NCBI GenBank assembly: GCA_021828925.1
Contig: JAJZCT010000015.1
Span: 1 to 13,225, forward strand
Direction of reading: 5' to 3'
Length of the DNA: 13,225 nt
DNA from: Planctomycetota bacterium
GTDB lineage: Bacteria; Planctomycetota; Phycisphaerae; WQYP01
Shown: positions 6,043-13,225 of the stretch, one piece after another
Numbering within the stretch: the stretch's first letter is position 1
How the letters are laid out: each line of letters starts with the position of its first letter
The notes under the pieces: model-generated
Databases searched by the model: none
What the model was told of the DNA's origin: nothing
What the model saw: only the letters and a program-made list of their open reading frames with translations
Made by a program: the position numbers and the translations under genes

Positions 6043-9000
6043 CTATTTTCCGTGTTGCCGGCTTTGAATCCATGCGGGTCCGGGGAGGGCGTAGGGGCGG
6101 AATTTTTCCATGACGCCCTGCTCCTCGCTGCATGACAAACCGCGGTAGAAGCCCAGATTATTGGCGATTGGAGAGTCAATTAAACTGCTGGAATCCGCAG
6201 CACTCATTTGAAAGAGCACCCTATTGTCAAATTCTCTCTGGGCGGATCGTTCAAAGGTGCGTTCCAGGGACGCCAGTGTATCAACCCATGTCACTATGTG
6301 AATACCGACGCCGGGGCCATCCCGCAGAATTTCACTAAATTCCTTTGCCGGGTTGGGGGCCTTGGCTTCATCGCCCGAGGACATTGAGAAGCTAAAGTCG
6401 TCCTCGTTTTTCCGCAACATGCGATAACGCTGCAGAGCGTAGATGAAAATAAAGGTCTCAGGCGCATTGGGCGACTCCTCGGACAGTCGACGATGAACCT
6501 CTTGATTGACTGCGTGGATGGTATCTCCGATGCCGCGCCATTCGACGATTTGCACGTCCGGACCTAATGCGGGCGCGAGGCGTTCAAACGTACCGGCCAA
6601 GCGGGAATCCGCCGCCAATCCATCCATGATATAAAATTTTGCCCCACCGGCGGGATACTGAGCCGCCAAAGAAATTAACGACCAGACCATCAGTGAGAGG
6701 GCTTGTTCCTCCTGCTGGCCGACCAGCAGAACATTGGATCCGCTTTGCCGCCGCAGGGTCAGGACCGTAGGGTCTTTAATGGCCACCGGCTCACCAATCC
6801 AGGCGTGGGATGAGGTGGGAATTTTGCTGGGCCTGCCGCCCGCCAGCAGAGCGGTCAGTTGTTTATTCATCTGAGCATCCGCAGGCGCGTTGCCCTCAAA
6901 TATGACCGGTGGCTCGTGGTGGAATGAAGCGGCGTTGGCCCGGCTGCTGATTTGATCCAGATAAATTTCCCGCTTTTCATCGGGCAGCCAAGCCACTTGG
7001 AAGGGGCTGTTGGCCTCTACCAAACCGCCGGCATCATTGTAAATTGCGGCACCCGGGCGCGAAAGCAAGCGCGCCGCCGAGTTATTATCTCCAAGGATTA
7101 TCTGCGAATCGGCCTCACTGACCTGCAAGGCAATGCGCACGGCCATTTGTCCGATGGTGCTCCGGGCCAATCCGGAAGTACCGCCAATAGTCTGTGAACC
7201 CAGCAGCAGATGAATGCCAAAGGCCCGGCCCTGCCGCACCAGACGATCCATTAACAATCCGGCTTGTTGGGCCAATTTATCATCTTCGGAAAAAAATTCC
7301 TGAAATTCGTCAATGACCAGCAGCGTTCGCGGCATGGTTTGTGCGTCGGGGCCGCGACGATACGACGGCAGGTCCTGCACGCCGGCCTTGCGGAATAATT
7401 CACCCCGGCGAGCCAATTCCACATCCAGACGTTCCAACACACTTAAGCCAAACTCCCGATCACTTTCCACCGCAATCGCCCGGGCATGAGGCAGATGATG
7501 GGTCGCGTAGGTTTTAAATTCCACGCCCTTTTTAAAGTCAATAAGATACAGCTCAATTTGATCCGGTGAATACCACATTGCCAGATTTGTCACAATCGCA
7601 TGCAGCAGGGTGGATTTACCGGAACCGGTTTTGCCCGCCAAAAGCGCGTGCTGAGCCATCGCCCGCCCCAGTCGCAACATTTGTAGTCGCGTCGCCCCCA
7701 TGCGGCCGATCGGGACAGCCAGGGAGTCAGAACTGTCGAGCGACCAGAATTCTTCATTGCCCGGCGCAATAGTATCAAAGGAGACTTCTACATTCTGGTT
7801 GGCTTTGGCGGCCTGACCAATTTTATCCAAGAGCGGTGTAAAGACTTCTTCGGTGGGCGGCTGATCCAGTAACAGCGGGAACTGCCCGAACACATCATCC
7901 TTCCAACTGAAGGCTTCCGCTTTCTGTACAATATTGACACAGTGCGAGGCGATATCTTCCAACTGCGTTGCCGAGCCGGCAGGCATTTGCATGTCACCAG
8001 CCGCCAGCAGATACACGCCGCAACGCGCACCGGTCGCGGCAATACTGGCCAGCCTTCGCAAAGAATCGCGCTCAAACCCCGTCGGGAAATCAGCAATAAC
8101 AACGAAACGGTATGGCTCGGCCAATTCGCCGGCCTGCGCGTTGTAATCATCAATGGTGGCAAATTCATTGCGCAGGTACTTTTGAATGACCGTTTCCATG
8201 TGTTCTGTGAGGTCGGCAAGCCGCTGTTCAATTTGTTCGGGGCGCGTCCAGATACGTCCTCCCACCAGCGCTTCATCATGATCTGCAAGCCGCATAAAGC
8301 CCGCAAAATTCTGCCCCAGTCCTACGGGGTCAATGATGGTAAATCTCGCCCGCCCCGGCGGCAACTGAGTGAGAATACTGATCATCACGGATTGCAGCAT
8401 CCGCAGCGCCGCCGGCCGCCCGGTACGATCATAGCGCACCAGCATGGAGGCCCCAAAGGGAAATTCCAGCGTCGCCGGCGCGGCAAACACCCCCGGGAAT
8501 TCCAGCTTTACCGTATCCCCTTTGGCTCCAGCGGCAACCGCCCGTCTGAGATCTACCGCAAACTCACCGAAGCGGATAATTTTGGGAAATGTATGAGAGG
8601 GGGTCCAGTTCTCCCATGATGGCGTGCCGGCGCGGCAAACATTTTCTTTTATCAACATATCCCCATTAGTGTGTTCACCAGAAGATGGGTCCGCCGTATG
8701 CGTCAAACCATTTTTCAACCGGTTTTTCAGATCCAGCATGGCCTGATCATATTGCCGCCGATTATCCGCGAGACCTTCATCGTGTTGTCGTTGTGCCGCC
8801 AGAATATCCGCATCGTGCTGCTTCCGCAGGGCCTGACTTTGAGATTCGTTCTGTTCTTGCGCGGCACGAACAGCGGCGGCGCGTTGCGCATCGCTTTCGG
8901 CCTTGCTGGTGTCATATTGCTGCTGGGACTCCTGTCGCCGGGCGGTGCGTTTGGCTTCAATGTTTTGAGCGGCGGCCGCGGCCTTCTGCTTTAATTCCTG

Positions 9001-9999
9001 CAGCTCGTGCAGTGCTTTGGCACGCGTGTCGGCAAAGTGCGCCTCGTGCCGTTGGGCCACTATTTCCGCATGTTCTTTTGCCGCCTGCTGTGCCAGGGCA
9101 ACGGCGAGATTGAGTGGCTGATGGATTGCCAATAAACCGGCCTTGGCCCAGGAACGGAGAACCAACCCCAGAACGATGGCAACCGCAAACGTTCCACCTA
9201 CCGCGGCGGCAATGACATTGACTTGCACGGGGGTAGCACCGGACAGGCCGCAAGCCAGCCCACCCGCCGCCCCGCATAGCACTACGAGGAATATCCACGG
9301 AGTAACGCCGTAAACCAGCCGCGGCAGTAATAATCGTCGAAGGGCGGCCAATTCTTTCCGGGCGGATTCCAAGTGTGTCGCCATGGCAGCCCGCATGTCC
9401 TGACCCGCAAGCGCAGCGGCGTCGGGAGTTACCGTTGCCACCGGCGGCCGACGGAAGCATCGCCCCATCAACGCGGCTGCGGCTTGGGCTACTTCCGCAA
9501 GCGCCTGTTCATGCTCATGAAACACTTTGCTTAGTTCTTCATCTTCAGCGCGAATCTGGTTGCGTGCCGTTTCAACCTCTCCTTCAGCCAGCCATTTAGC
9601 TTCTTCTATCTGATTGCGGACTTTTCGCTGCGCATCGGCGTTTTCCCATTTGATGGCCGCCTGGGCTTGATTATATTCTTCCGTGTATTGTGCCAGACGA
9701 TCCTGATAATCGGCGGCAATTTTTTCGGCGGTGTGTTCCCGTTGTGCTGTGAGTTTTTCAACATCAAGAGAATATCGGCTCTCAATTTGCGCCAGCGCGT
9801 TATCGAGATGTTTTTTCGCCTGTTCATTGGCGATTCGAAATTGCCGTTCAATCTGGGCCTCATCGGTGGTGCATTGCACGGCCAGAGCCAGCAGGTCGCG
9901 TAGTACCGATTTTTGCGCATCACGCCGGGGGCAGGTGACTCCATGCTTTTCGGTCAACGGCGAAACGGGTGGTTGAGTCTGTTGGTGTAACTGGGTCAT
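6043..9999 (-). CDS. EccC-like FtsK/SpoIIIE membrane ATPase with long coiled coils
   Basis: A 1318-residue predicted secretion motor. Residues ~30-175 form a charged Glu/Gln/Ala/Arg coiled coil. Two membrane segments follow at ~228-251 and ~259-281, then a second coiled coil at ~295-430 rich in Gln, Ala and Arg. Three ATPase-like modules come next. Module 1 (~480-690) has no Walker A and only a VVIADFP strand (633-639). Module 2 (~750-1000) is intact, with GKTGSGKST (789-797), LLVIDEFQEFF (893-903) and a sensor-like LLLGSQT (931-937). Module 3 (~1060-1310) keeps the fold pattern, but GQQEEQALS replaces Walker A and FIFIYAL replaces Walker B. The three-module layout matches EccC/EssC of type VII secretion rather than the DNA translocase FtsK. 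There is no FHA domain; the coiled coils take the N-terminal place. It ends a cassette with two WXG-like proteins, 24 nt after the 70-residue gene. Confidence 0.9.
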   Translation of the reverse strand: MTQLHQQTQPPVSPLTEKHGVTCPRRDAQKSVLRDLLALAVQCTTDEAQIERQFRIANEQAKKHLDNALAQIESRYSLDVEKLTAQREHTAEKIAADYQDRLAQYTEEYNQAQAAIKWENADAQRKVRNQIEEAKWLAEGEVETARNQIRAEDEELSKVFHEHEQALAEVAQAAAALMGRCFRRPPVATVTPDAAALAGQDMRAAMATHLESARKELAALRRLLLPRLVYGVTPWIFLVVLCGAAGGLACGLSGATPVQVNVIAAAVGGTFAVAIVLGLVLRSWAKAGLLAIHQPLNLAVALAQQAAKEHAEIVAQRHEAHFADTRAKALHELQELKQKAAAAAQNIEAKRTARRQESQQQYDTSKAESDAQRAAAVRAAQEQNESQSQALRKQHDADILAAQRQHDEGLADNRRQYDQAMLDLKNRLKNGLTHTADPSSGEHTNGDMLIKENVCRAGTPSWENWTPSHTFPKIIRFGEFAVDLRRAVAAGAKGDTVKLEFPGVFAAPATLEFPFGASMLVRYDRTGRPAALRMLQSVMISILTQLPPGRARFTIIDPVGLGQNFAGFMRLADHDEALVGGRIWTRPEQIEQRLADLTEHMETVIQKYLRNEFATIDDYNAQAGELAEPYRFVVIADFPTGFERDSLRRLASIAATGARCGVYLLAAGDMQMPAGSATQLEDIASHCVNIVQKAEAFSWKDDVFGQFPLLLDQPPTEEVFTPLLDKIGQAAKANQNVEVSFDTIAPGNEEFWSLDSSDSLAVPIGRMGATRLQMLRLGRAMAQHALLAGKTGSGKSTLLHAIVTNLAMWYSPDQIELYLIDFKKGVEFKTYATHHLPHARAIAVESDREFGLSVLERLDVELARRGELFRKAGVQDLPSYRRGPDAQTMPRTLLVIDEFQEFFSEDDKLAQQAGLLMDRLVRQGRAFGIHLLLGSQTIGGTSGLARSTIGQMAVRIALQVSEADSQIILGDNNSAARLLSRPGAAIYNDAGGLVEANSPFQVAWLPDEKREIYLDQISSRANAASFHHEPPVIFEGNAPADAQMNKQLTALLAGGRPSKIPTSSHAWIGEPVAIKDPTVLTLRRQSGSNVLLVGQQEEQALSLMVWSLISLAAQYPAGGAKFYIMDGLAADSRLAGTFERLAPALGPDVQIVEWRGIGDTIHAVNQEVHRRLSEESPNAPETFIFIYALQRYRMLRKNEDDFSFSMSSGDEAKAPNPAKEFSEILRDGPGVGIHIVTWVDTLASLERTFERSAQREFDNRVLFQMSAADSSSLIDSPIANNLGFYRGLSCSEEQGVMEKFRPYALPGPAWIQSRQHGK

Positions 10000-10023
10000 A
10001 GTTATGAACGCCTCACCGATGGT

Positions 10024-10236
10024 TTACTGACAATCGCGCCGCACCTGGGTAAGTACCATGGCGATATGCTCCATGGCATTGGCGGCCGCGTGCAAGTCGG
10101 TACCCAACGGTTCAAGAATTTTTTTCTCAAAGCGGGCGCTGGCGGCATCATTCCAGCCGAACTTCACTTCCTCCCAACTTAGCTGCAGGTGATTAAGCGC
10201 CTTGGCCAACTGCCCCCGACCTTCATAAACACCCAT
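10024..10236 (-). CDS. Small WXG100-like helical protein (70 aa, W-N-D motif)
   Basis: A 70-residue all-helical protein between the 342-residue protein and the ATPase. A first helix with LAKALNHLQLSWEEVKFGW leads to a W-N-D turn (28-30), then AASARFEKKILEPL and a long second helix ending in RRDC. W-x-D followed by a Phe six residues on is how WXG100 hairpin proteins look around their turn, though this one is shorter than the usual ~100 residues. The frame extends upstream to 10407, but that part overlaps the upstream gene and is Cys/Arg-rich, like a shadow frame. The ATG at 10236 has AGG/GGCGGA upstream and leaves a clean 59-nt spacer. It may be a second substrate, chaperone or heterodimer partner of the WXG100-like protein at 11606. 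Function is inferred from context. Confidence 0.72.
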   Translation of the reverse strand: MGVYEGRGQLAKALNHLQLSWEEVKFGWNDAASARFEKKILEPLGTDLHAAANAMEHIAMVLTQVRRDCQ

Positions 10237-10295
10237 AGAAAAGTCCGCCTTTTTCCTGCACCATTTTTGTACCTCGCAGCGACAGGCTGGTACGT

Positions 10296-11324
10296 TTACT
10301 TTCGCTGCGCCCCGACATCTCGCCCCTGGGGGTCTTTGATCTCCGCAACTCCCGCTGGATTCAATATAACAGAAAAGCCCACGGATAGTTTCAGAATTTT
10401 TAGCCACTCCGGACTCATTTGTGCAAGTTCAGCAACTGTAATTGACCGCCAGGGGCCGTGAGGCTTACCCAACGGCATAAGGCACCAGCCTGTGTCTTCA
10501 GGTGACAACGGCTCTGTGCGAAGTAGCGTCAGCAGGCCGGGCTGGTTATCAGTTGATTGGGCGAACGTTATCTTCGCTGGAGGGCTTAATGTCTGGTCAT
10601 CGCTGGTGAAGGGTTCAATGGCACTAAGCTGTAAATCGGTTAATGTCGGAGCAGCGAAAGGCCACTGCTTTTGCGGCACCGCATTGCGGCGTTCTTCGGG
10701 GCTGGGAAGTATTGGTTCGCTTTCAGGGCGTTGCGGGGTTTGCGATTCCGGAGCCGGCGAGCCACGCGACATAACCGCGTCGTCAGGCACGGGGGCAGAA
10801 GTAAACGGCCCGGCATTTTCTGAACCTGTACCGCCGGGGCTTGCAATGGCGGCGTATGCCTGTAATTCCGCCACCAGCCGTTCCAGATGCGCGACGCCCG
10901 CAGGCACCAGAGATTCTACACTGGTCGCCAGGCGCTGTACCGAACCTTTATATAATTCCACTTCTTTTTGTAAGGCCCGCGTCCAGCGCCGGACATTGGC
11001 CAACTTCTGTTCGGCCTCGGTCAGCCGGACCATGGCGCGTTGTAATTCCTTTTGTTCTTCAATGGCGGAGAGCGGTTTTCCAGAATGATCCCGGAAAAGT
11101 TTCTTCATACGGACCGCCTCCTTGGCCCGTTCAACGGCGGTTTGGCGCTTACGGATTTGATCTTTCCAGTAGGTTTCCTGTTCAATTTCCAGCCAGAGCA
11201 TGGTGCGGCGCAGCTCGGAATCAGCATCTTCCAGCGCGGCATTGGCCGCAGTCTGAAACTTCCAGAGCACCGCCTGAAAGCCAGTGAGCAATTCCACAGA
11301 TTCAACGCGAGCGCTCTCGGCCAT
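10296..11324 (-). CDS. Coiled-coil protein of the type VII-like cassette
   Basis: I do not recognise a named family for this 342-residue protein. Residues 1-160 are alpha-helical and highly charged, with a likely coiled coil at ~30-130. Residues ~160-260 are a Pro/Ser/Thr/Glu-rich linker. Residues ~265-335 form a compact domain with GWCLMPLG, PWRSITVAELAQMSPEWLK and VGFSVILNPAG motifs. No signal peptide or membrane segment is seen. The start ATG is 9 nt after the stop of the WXG100-like gene, with AGGA eight bases upstream overlapping that stop, so the two are co-translated. Its place between two WXG-like proteins and an EccC-like ATPase suggests a substrate with an N-terminal helical targeting domain, or an adaptor. 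Both are inference. Confidence 0.75.
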   Translation of the reverse strand: MAESARVESVELLTGFQAVLWKFQTAANAALEDADSELRRTMLWLEIEQETYWKDQIRKRQTAVERAKEAVRMKKLFRDHSGKPLSAIEEQKELQRAMVRLTEAEQKLANVRRWTRALQKEVELYKGSVQRLATSVESLVPAGVAHLERLVAELQAYAAIASPGGTGSENAGPFTSAPVPDDAVMSRGSPAPESQTPQRPESEPILPSPEERRNAVPQKQWPFAAPTLTDLQLSAIEPFTSDDQTLSPPAKITFAQSTDNQPGLLTLLRTEPLSPEDTGWCLMPLGKPHGPWRSITVAELAQMSPEWLKILKLSVGFSVILNPAGVAEIKDPQGRDVGAQRK

Positions 11325-11333
11325 GATGCAGTC

Positions 11334-11606
11334 CTATCGCTCGTTAAGATATTTTTCTATATGTTGAGCTTTTTTCATCAGAACCTTGGCATGTTCGGTG
11401 GAGGACTCCATGAAGCGCCCCAGATACTGGGCCGCCTGATCAAAAGTTTCAGCAAATTTCTGCTGCTCCTGATCGCGCCAACTGGATTCCAGAGACCGCA
11501 GGCGGGAATTTAATCCCGACATCAGCCCTTCCAGATCATTATTAAACTGCATCAACCCCTGAGCAAACCGCCGCAACTCCGCCGGATCAACACTTGCCTT
11601 GGCCAT
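11334..11606 (-). CDS. WXG100-like small protein (W-R-D variant)
   Basis: A 90-residue protein with the WXG100 plan: helix 1 (~8-38), a turn with Trp43-Arg44-Asp45, then helix 2 from QQKFAETF (Phe51) to the C-terminus. WXG100 (ESAT-6-like) proteins are secreted by, or act as partners in, type VII systems and dimerise as four-helix bundles. Asp replaces the usual Gly of W-x-G, and the C-terminal YLNER has an acidic residue one position short of the YxxxD/E export signal. The ATG at 11606 is chosen because GGAG lies 9 nt upstream; the frame also opens at TTG 11633, but that start is at the predicted transcription start. It leads the four-gene cassette with the EccC-like ATPase. Family assignment is good; export is inferred. 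Confidence 0.82.
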   Translation of the reverse strand: MAKASVDPAELRRFAQGLMQFNNDLEGLMSGLNSRLRSLESSWRDQEQQKFAETFDQAAQYLGRFMESSTEHAKVLMKKAQHIEKYLNER

Positions 11607-11641
11607 AGGATTCATCTCCGTGTATGCCGCCAACCAATTGA

Positions 11642-11647
11642 ATTATA
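11642..11647 (-). promoter_or_regulatory. Consensus -10 box before the type VII-like cassette
   Basis: TATAAT on the minus strand (11647-11642) lies 35 nt upstream of the WXG100-like ATG, within the 111-nt spacer after the GTPase gene. A -35 match at normal spacing is poor. It suggests that the cassette has its own promoter, possibly activator-dependent. Confidence 0.35.
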
Positions 11648-11664
11648 GCTTACCACCGCGTACA

Positions 11665-11680
11665 GGGTCCTCCAAGACCC
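11665..11680. repeat. Short inverted repeat in the GTPase/WXG100 spacer
   Basis: GGGTC (11665-11669) pairs with GACCC (11676-11680) around a 6-nt loop, just upstream of the TATAAT box and 38 nt after the GTPase stop codon. No T-tract follows on the minus strand. It overlaps the -35 region of the predicted cassette promoter, so a regulator-binding role is possible. Confidence 0.3.
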
Positions 11681-11717
11681 AAACACCGGCGCTCCGCGCT
11701 TTGGAGGTAAAATTACA

Positions 11718-13076
11718 TCACGGTGACTCTTCTTCCAGGCCGAGCTTCGTGGTGACACCGCGCAGCTCGGTCAGGCTCGCTGGGACGGATGCACCACTGG
11801 GCGTACTGGCGATTATTTCCAGCAGATTGCGTTGTCGCTGCGTCCAGACTAGCGGGGAATGTATTGGGCAATTCCATACGCCCAGAGCTTGGAGAATGGC
11901 GGAATGCAGTTCCTCGATGTCGGTGCCGTTTAGGGCGCTGATGTAGACTGCATCGCGGACGTGCGGGTTCAGGCGTTTATTATTGAGGCCCAGATCGGTT
12001 TTGTTGACGGCGTAAATCACGCGTGAATAACCGTTTAAATCCAGACATGTGGGGACCGGCTCATCACGTTGCGTGCCATCAATGACCCATACGGTAATAT
12101 CAGCATGTAATGTCTGCTGATGCGAACGCAAAATGGATTCGCGCTCCAGCGGATCATCCGTGGCGCGCATACCGGCGGTGTCCACAACAATGGCGTTAAG
12201 TGAAACGTCTCCAGCGGTCAGACGAATCATTACGTCCACCCAGTCGCGGGTGGTGCCGGCCAGGTCGCTGGTGATACTTGCCGACCGCCCCGCCAGTGTG
12301 TTGAGCAGCGTCGATTTTCCGGCATTGGGGCGGCCGATTAAGGCGATCCGCGGCGGAGTTATAAAGTGCCGAACAAAACGGGATTTCTCCAAAATCCACT
12401 GGGCCTGCGTCTGCACACGCCCCAGGGCATCAGCGTGGGAGGAATTCTTTAATCGTGTCAAGCTCCGGGCGGCCCATGCGGCCAGGCCCTGTATATGCTG
12501 ACTTGCCAGCAGGCGCACTGCGAAGGAATTATCCAGACTTGGCAGGGCGGCCAGCACTTCATTAAGAATAGTCGGAGCCGGGGATACCGTTTGATCTTGC
12601 AAAGCCTGATAGGCCGGCAGGTTTTCAAACCCTTCCCGCACCGTTGCCCCCGCCGTTTGCAGGGCGGCCAAAATTTGTTCCACCACCGCCGTGCCGCCAT
12701 GGGCATGGATTTCAAAGTGATGTTCCTCACGGCAGACCACTAGAGCATCATCAATTTCCCGCCCTTGAAACCGGAGGGTCGCCCGGATGAAGCCTTTAAC
12801 CGGCAGGTTTTTCGCACGCGTGCATAACTGCATAACGCACGACCTTGCCGCTAACCCGACAACCGCGATCACAGCAATGGCCCCCGCCCCTGCCGGGGTA
12901 ATCTGTACCGCGTACAGCCCTGAATCAGAAGTGGCCATCCCCGCGGCATCGTTTTTCATCTGATTTTGCAATTGCCCGAACATCATAACTTGTCCATTCC
13001 GAAAGCCCGTCCCCATAATCACCGTGTTATGACGCCGCATCTCACATGCTCTGAAAGCGAAGCGCTTCCAAAGCAT
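11718..13076 (-). CDS. mnmE: Divergent MnmE/TrmE-family GTPase lacking the C-terminal FCIGK motif
   Basis: A 452-residue reading frame. An N-terminal folate-domain-like part has YAVQITPAGAGAIAVI (55-70) and FEIHAHGG (121-128). A short helical region follows, then a full G domain: G1 GRPNAGKST (248-256), G2 DLAGTTRD (271-278), G3 DTAG (299-302), G4 NKTD (358-361), G5 SAL (380-382). True MnmE, with MnmG, makes the cmnm5/nm5 modification of tRNA wobble U34 and uses a Cys in C-terminal FCIGK. Here the protein ends in GLEEESP with no FCIGK, and the PGEFTxRAFLNGK region after HGG is also missing, so normal activity is doubtful. AGGAG precedes ATG 13076 by 5 nt, but family alignment suggests a start near ATG 12938 (residue 47). 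The gene follows the cysteine desulfurase by 8 nt. Confidence 0.82.
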   Translation of the reverse strand: MLWKRFAFRACEMRRHNTVIMGTGFRNGQVMMFGQLQNQMKNDAAGMATSDSGLYAVQITPAGAGAIAVIAVVGLAARSCVMQLCTRAKNLPVKGFIRATLRFQGREIDDALVVCREEHHFEIHAHGGTAVVEQILAALQTAGATVREGFENLPAYQALQDQTVSPAPTILNEVLAALPSLDNSFAVRLLASQHIQGLAAWAARSLTRLKNSSHADALGRVQTQAQWILEKSRFVRHFITPPRIALIGRPNAGKSTLLNTLAGRSASITSDLAGTTRDWVDVMIRLTAGDVSLNAIVVDTAGMRATDDPLERESILRSHQQTLHADITVWVIDGTQRDEPVPTCLDLNGYSRVIYAVNKTDLGLNNKRLNPHVRDAVYISALNGTDIEELHSAILQALGVWNCPIHSPLVWTQRQRNLLEIIASTPSGASVPASLTELRGVTTKLGLEEESP

Positions 13077-13084
13077 TCTAACTC

Positions 13085-13225
13085 CTAACTCCCCCGCCCC
13101 ACCGGCAGCACCTGCCGGAGGCGGGCGATCACTTGCGGGATCACGTGCAGGGTCTGGTCAATTTCCGCCTCGGTGGTAAATTCCGAGAGCGAAAATCGCA
13201 CGGAGCCATGGGCGATTTTTTCCGC
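13085..13225 (-). CDS. Cysteine desulfurase, C-terminal end (partial)
   Basis: Only the last 46 residues and the stop lie in the window; the gene continues beyond the right edge. HGSVRFSLSEFTTEAEID followed by an amphipathic helix and LPVGRGS matches the C-terminus of NifS/IscS-type aminotransferase class V enzymes, which usually reads GS-(I/V)-RFSLG-x-(F/Y)-(T/N)-T-E-x-(E/D)-(I/V)-D. They are PLP enzymes that move sulfur from cysteine to iron-sulfur clusters and thiolated tRNA. The active-site Lys and Cys are outside the window, so the subtype cannot be told. The stop codon overlaps the ribosome site of the downstream MnmE-like GTPase, so the two are probably one operon. Confidence 0.82.
   Translation of the reverse strand, partial: AEKIAHGSVRFSLSEFTTEAEIDQTLHVIPQVIARLRQVLPVGRGS

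Noticed and set aside
7942..8619. 225-residue plus-strand frame
   Set aside because: It lies wholly opposite the ATPase gene, has Arg/His/Pro-rich composition typical of an antisense frame, and shows no family motif.
10237..10407. Upstream extension of the 70-residue protein
   Set aside because: It overlaps the end of the preceding gene in another frame and is Cys/Gly/Arg-rich, unlike the helical remainder; a clean ATG with a ribosome site exists at 10236.
10492..11088. 198-residue plus-strand frame
   Set aside because: It lies opposite the coiled-coil protein gene, is Ser/Cys/Arg-rich and has no motif or ribosome site; an antisense shadow.

Overview
The window looks like chromosomal DNA of a Planctomycetota-like bacterium (PVC group, possibly Phycisphaerae). 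This is an inference from gene content: a WXG100-type small protein next to a coiled-coil FtsK/SpoIIIE ATPase, a signal-less YkuD enzyme, a CE12-type esterase, and a left-hand flank of junk-like word repeats seen in environmental PVC genomes. No rRNA or other taxonomic marker is present, so the assignment is tentative. All supported genes lie on the minus strand, so transcription runs from right to left.

Right end (13225 to 11718): the C-terminal tail of a cysteine desulfurase, followed 8 nt later by a divergent MnmE/TrmE-family GTPase. The GTPase has intact G1-G5 motifs but lacks the C-terminal FCIGK cysteine motif and much of the usual helical domain. Centre (11606 to 6043): a four-gene cassette, probably with its own promoter. 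It holds a WXG100-like protein with W-R-D in place of W-x-G, a 342-residue helical protein with a proline-rich linker and a C-terminal domain, a 70-residue WXG-like mini-protein with W-N-D, and a 1318-residue EccC-like membrane ATPase with two coiled-coil stretches around a transmembrane hairpin. This resembles a reduced or variant type VII (ESX-like) secretion system. No EccB/D/E, mycosin, EssA/B or EsaA homologue is visible here.

Left of the cassette (5870 to 4551) is a secreted SGNH/GDSL esterase of rhamnogalacturonan-acetylesterase type, with a good sigma70-like promoter and a 13-bp dyad in its leader. Next is an unrecognised membrane-anchored protein (4336 to 3536).

Then comes a tight operon with 4-nt start/stop overlaps: a HAD-IIB (Cof-type) phosphatase, a multi-pass DUF218 (ElyC/SanA/YdcF-like) membrane protein and an L,D-transpeptidase-fold (YkuD/YafK-like) enzyme. 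It is plausibly a cell-envelope unit. A tRNA-Lys(CUU) gene with a recognisable promoter follows. The last ~430 bases hold no gene, only degenerate word repeats and a perfect 7-nt periodic array.
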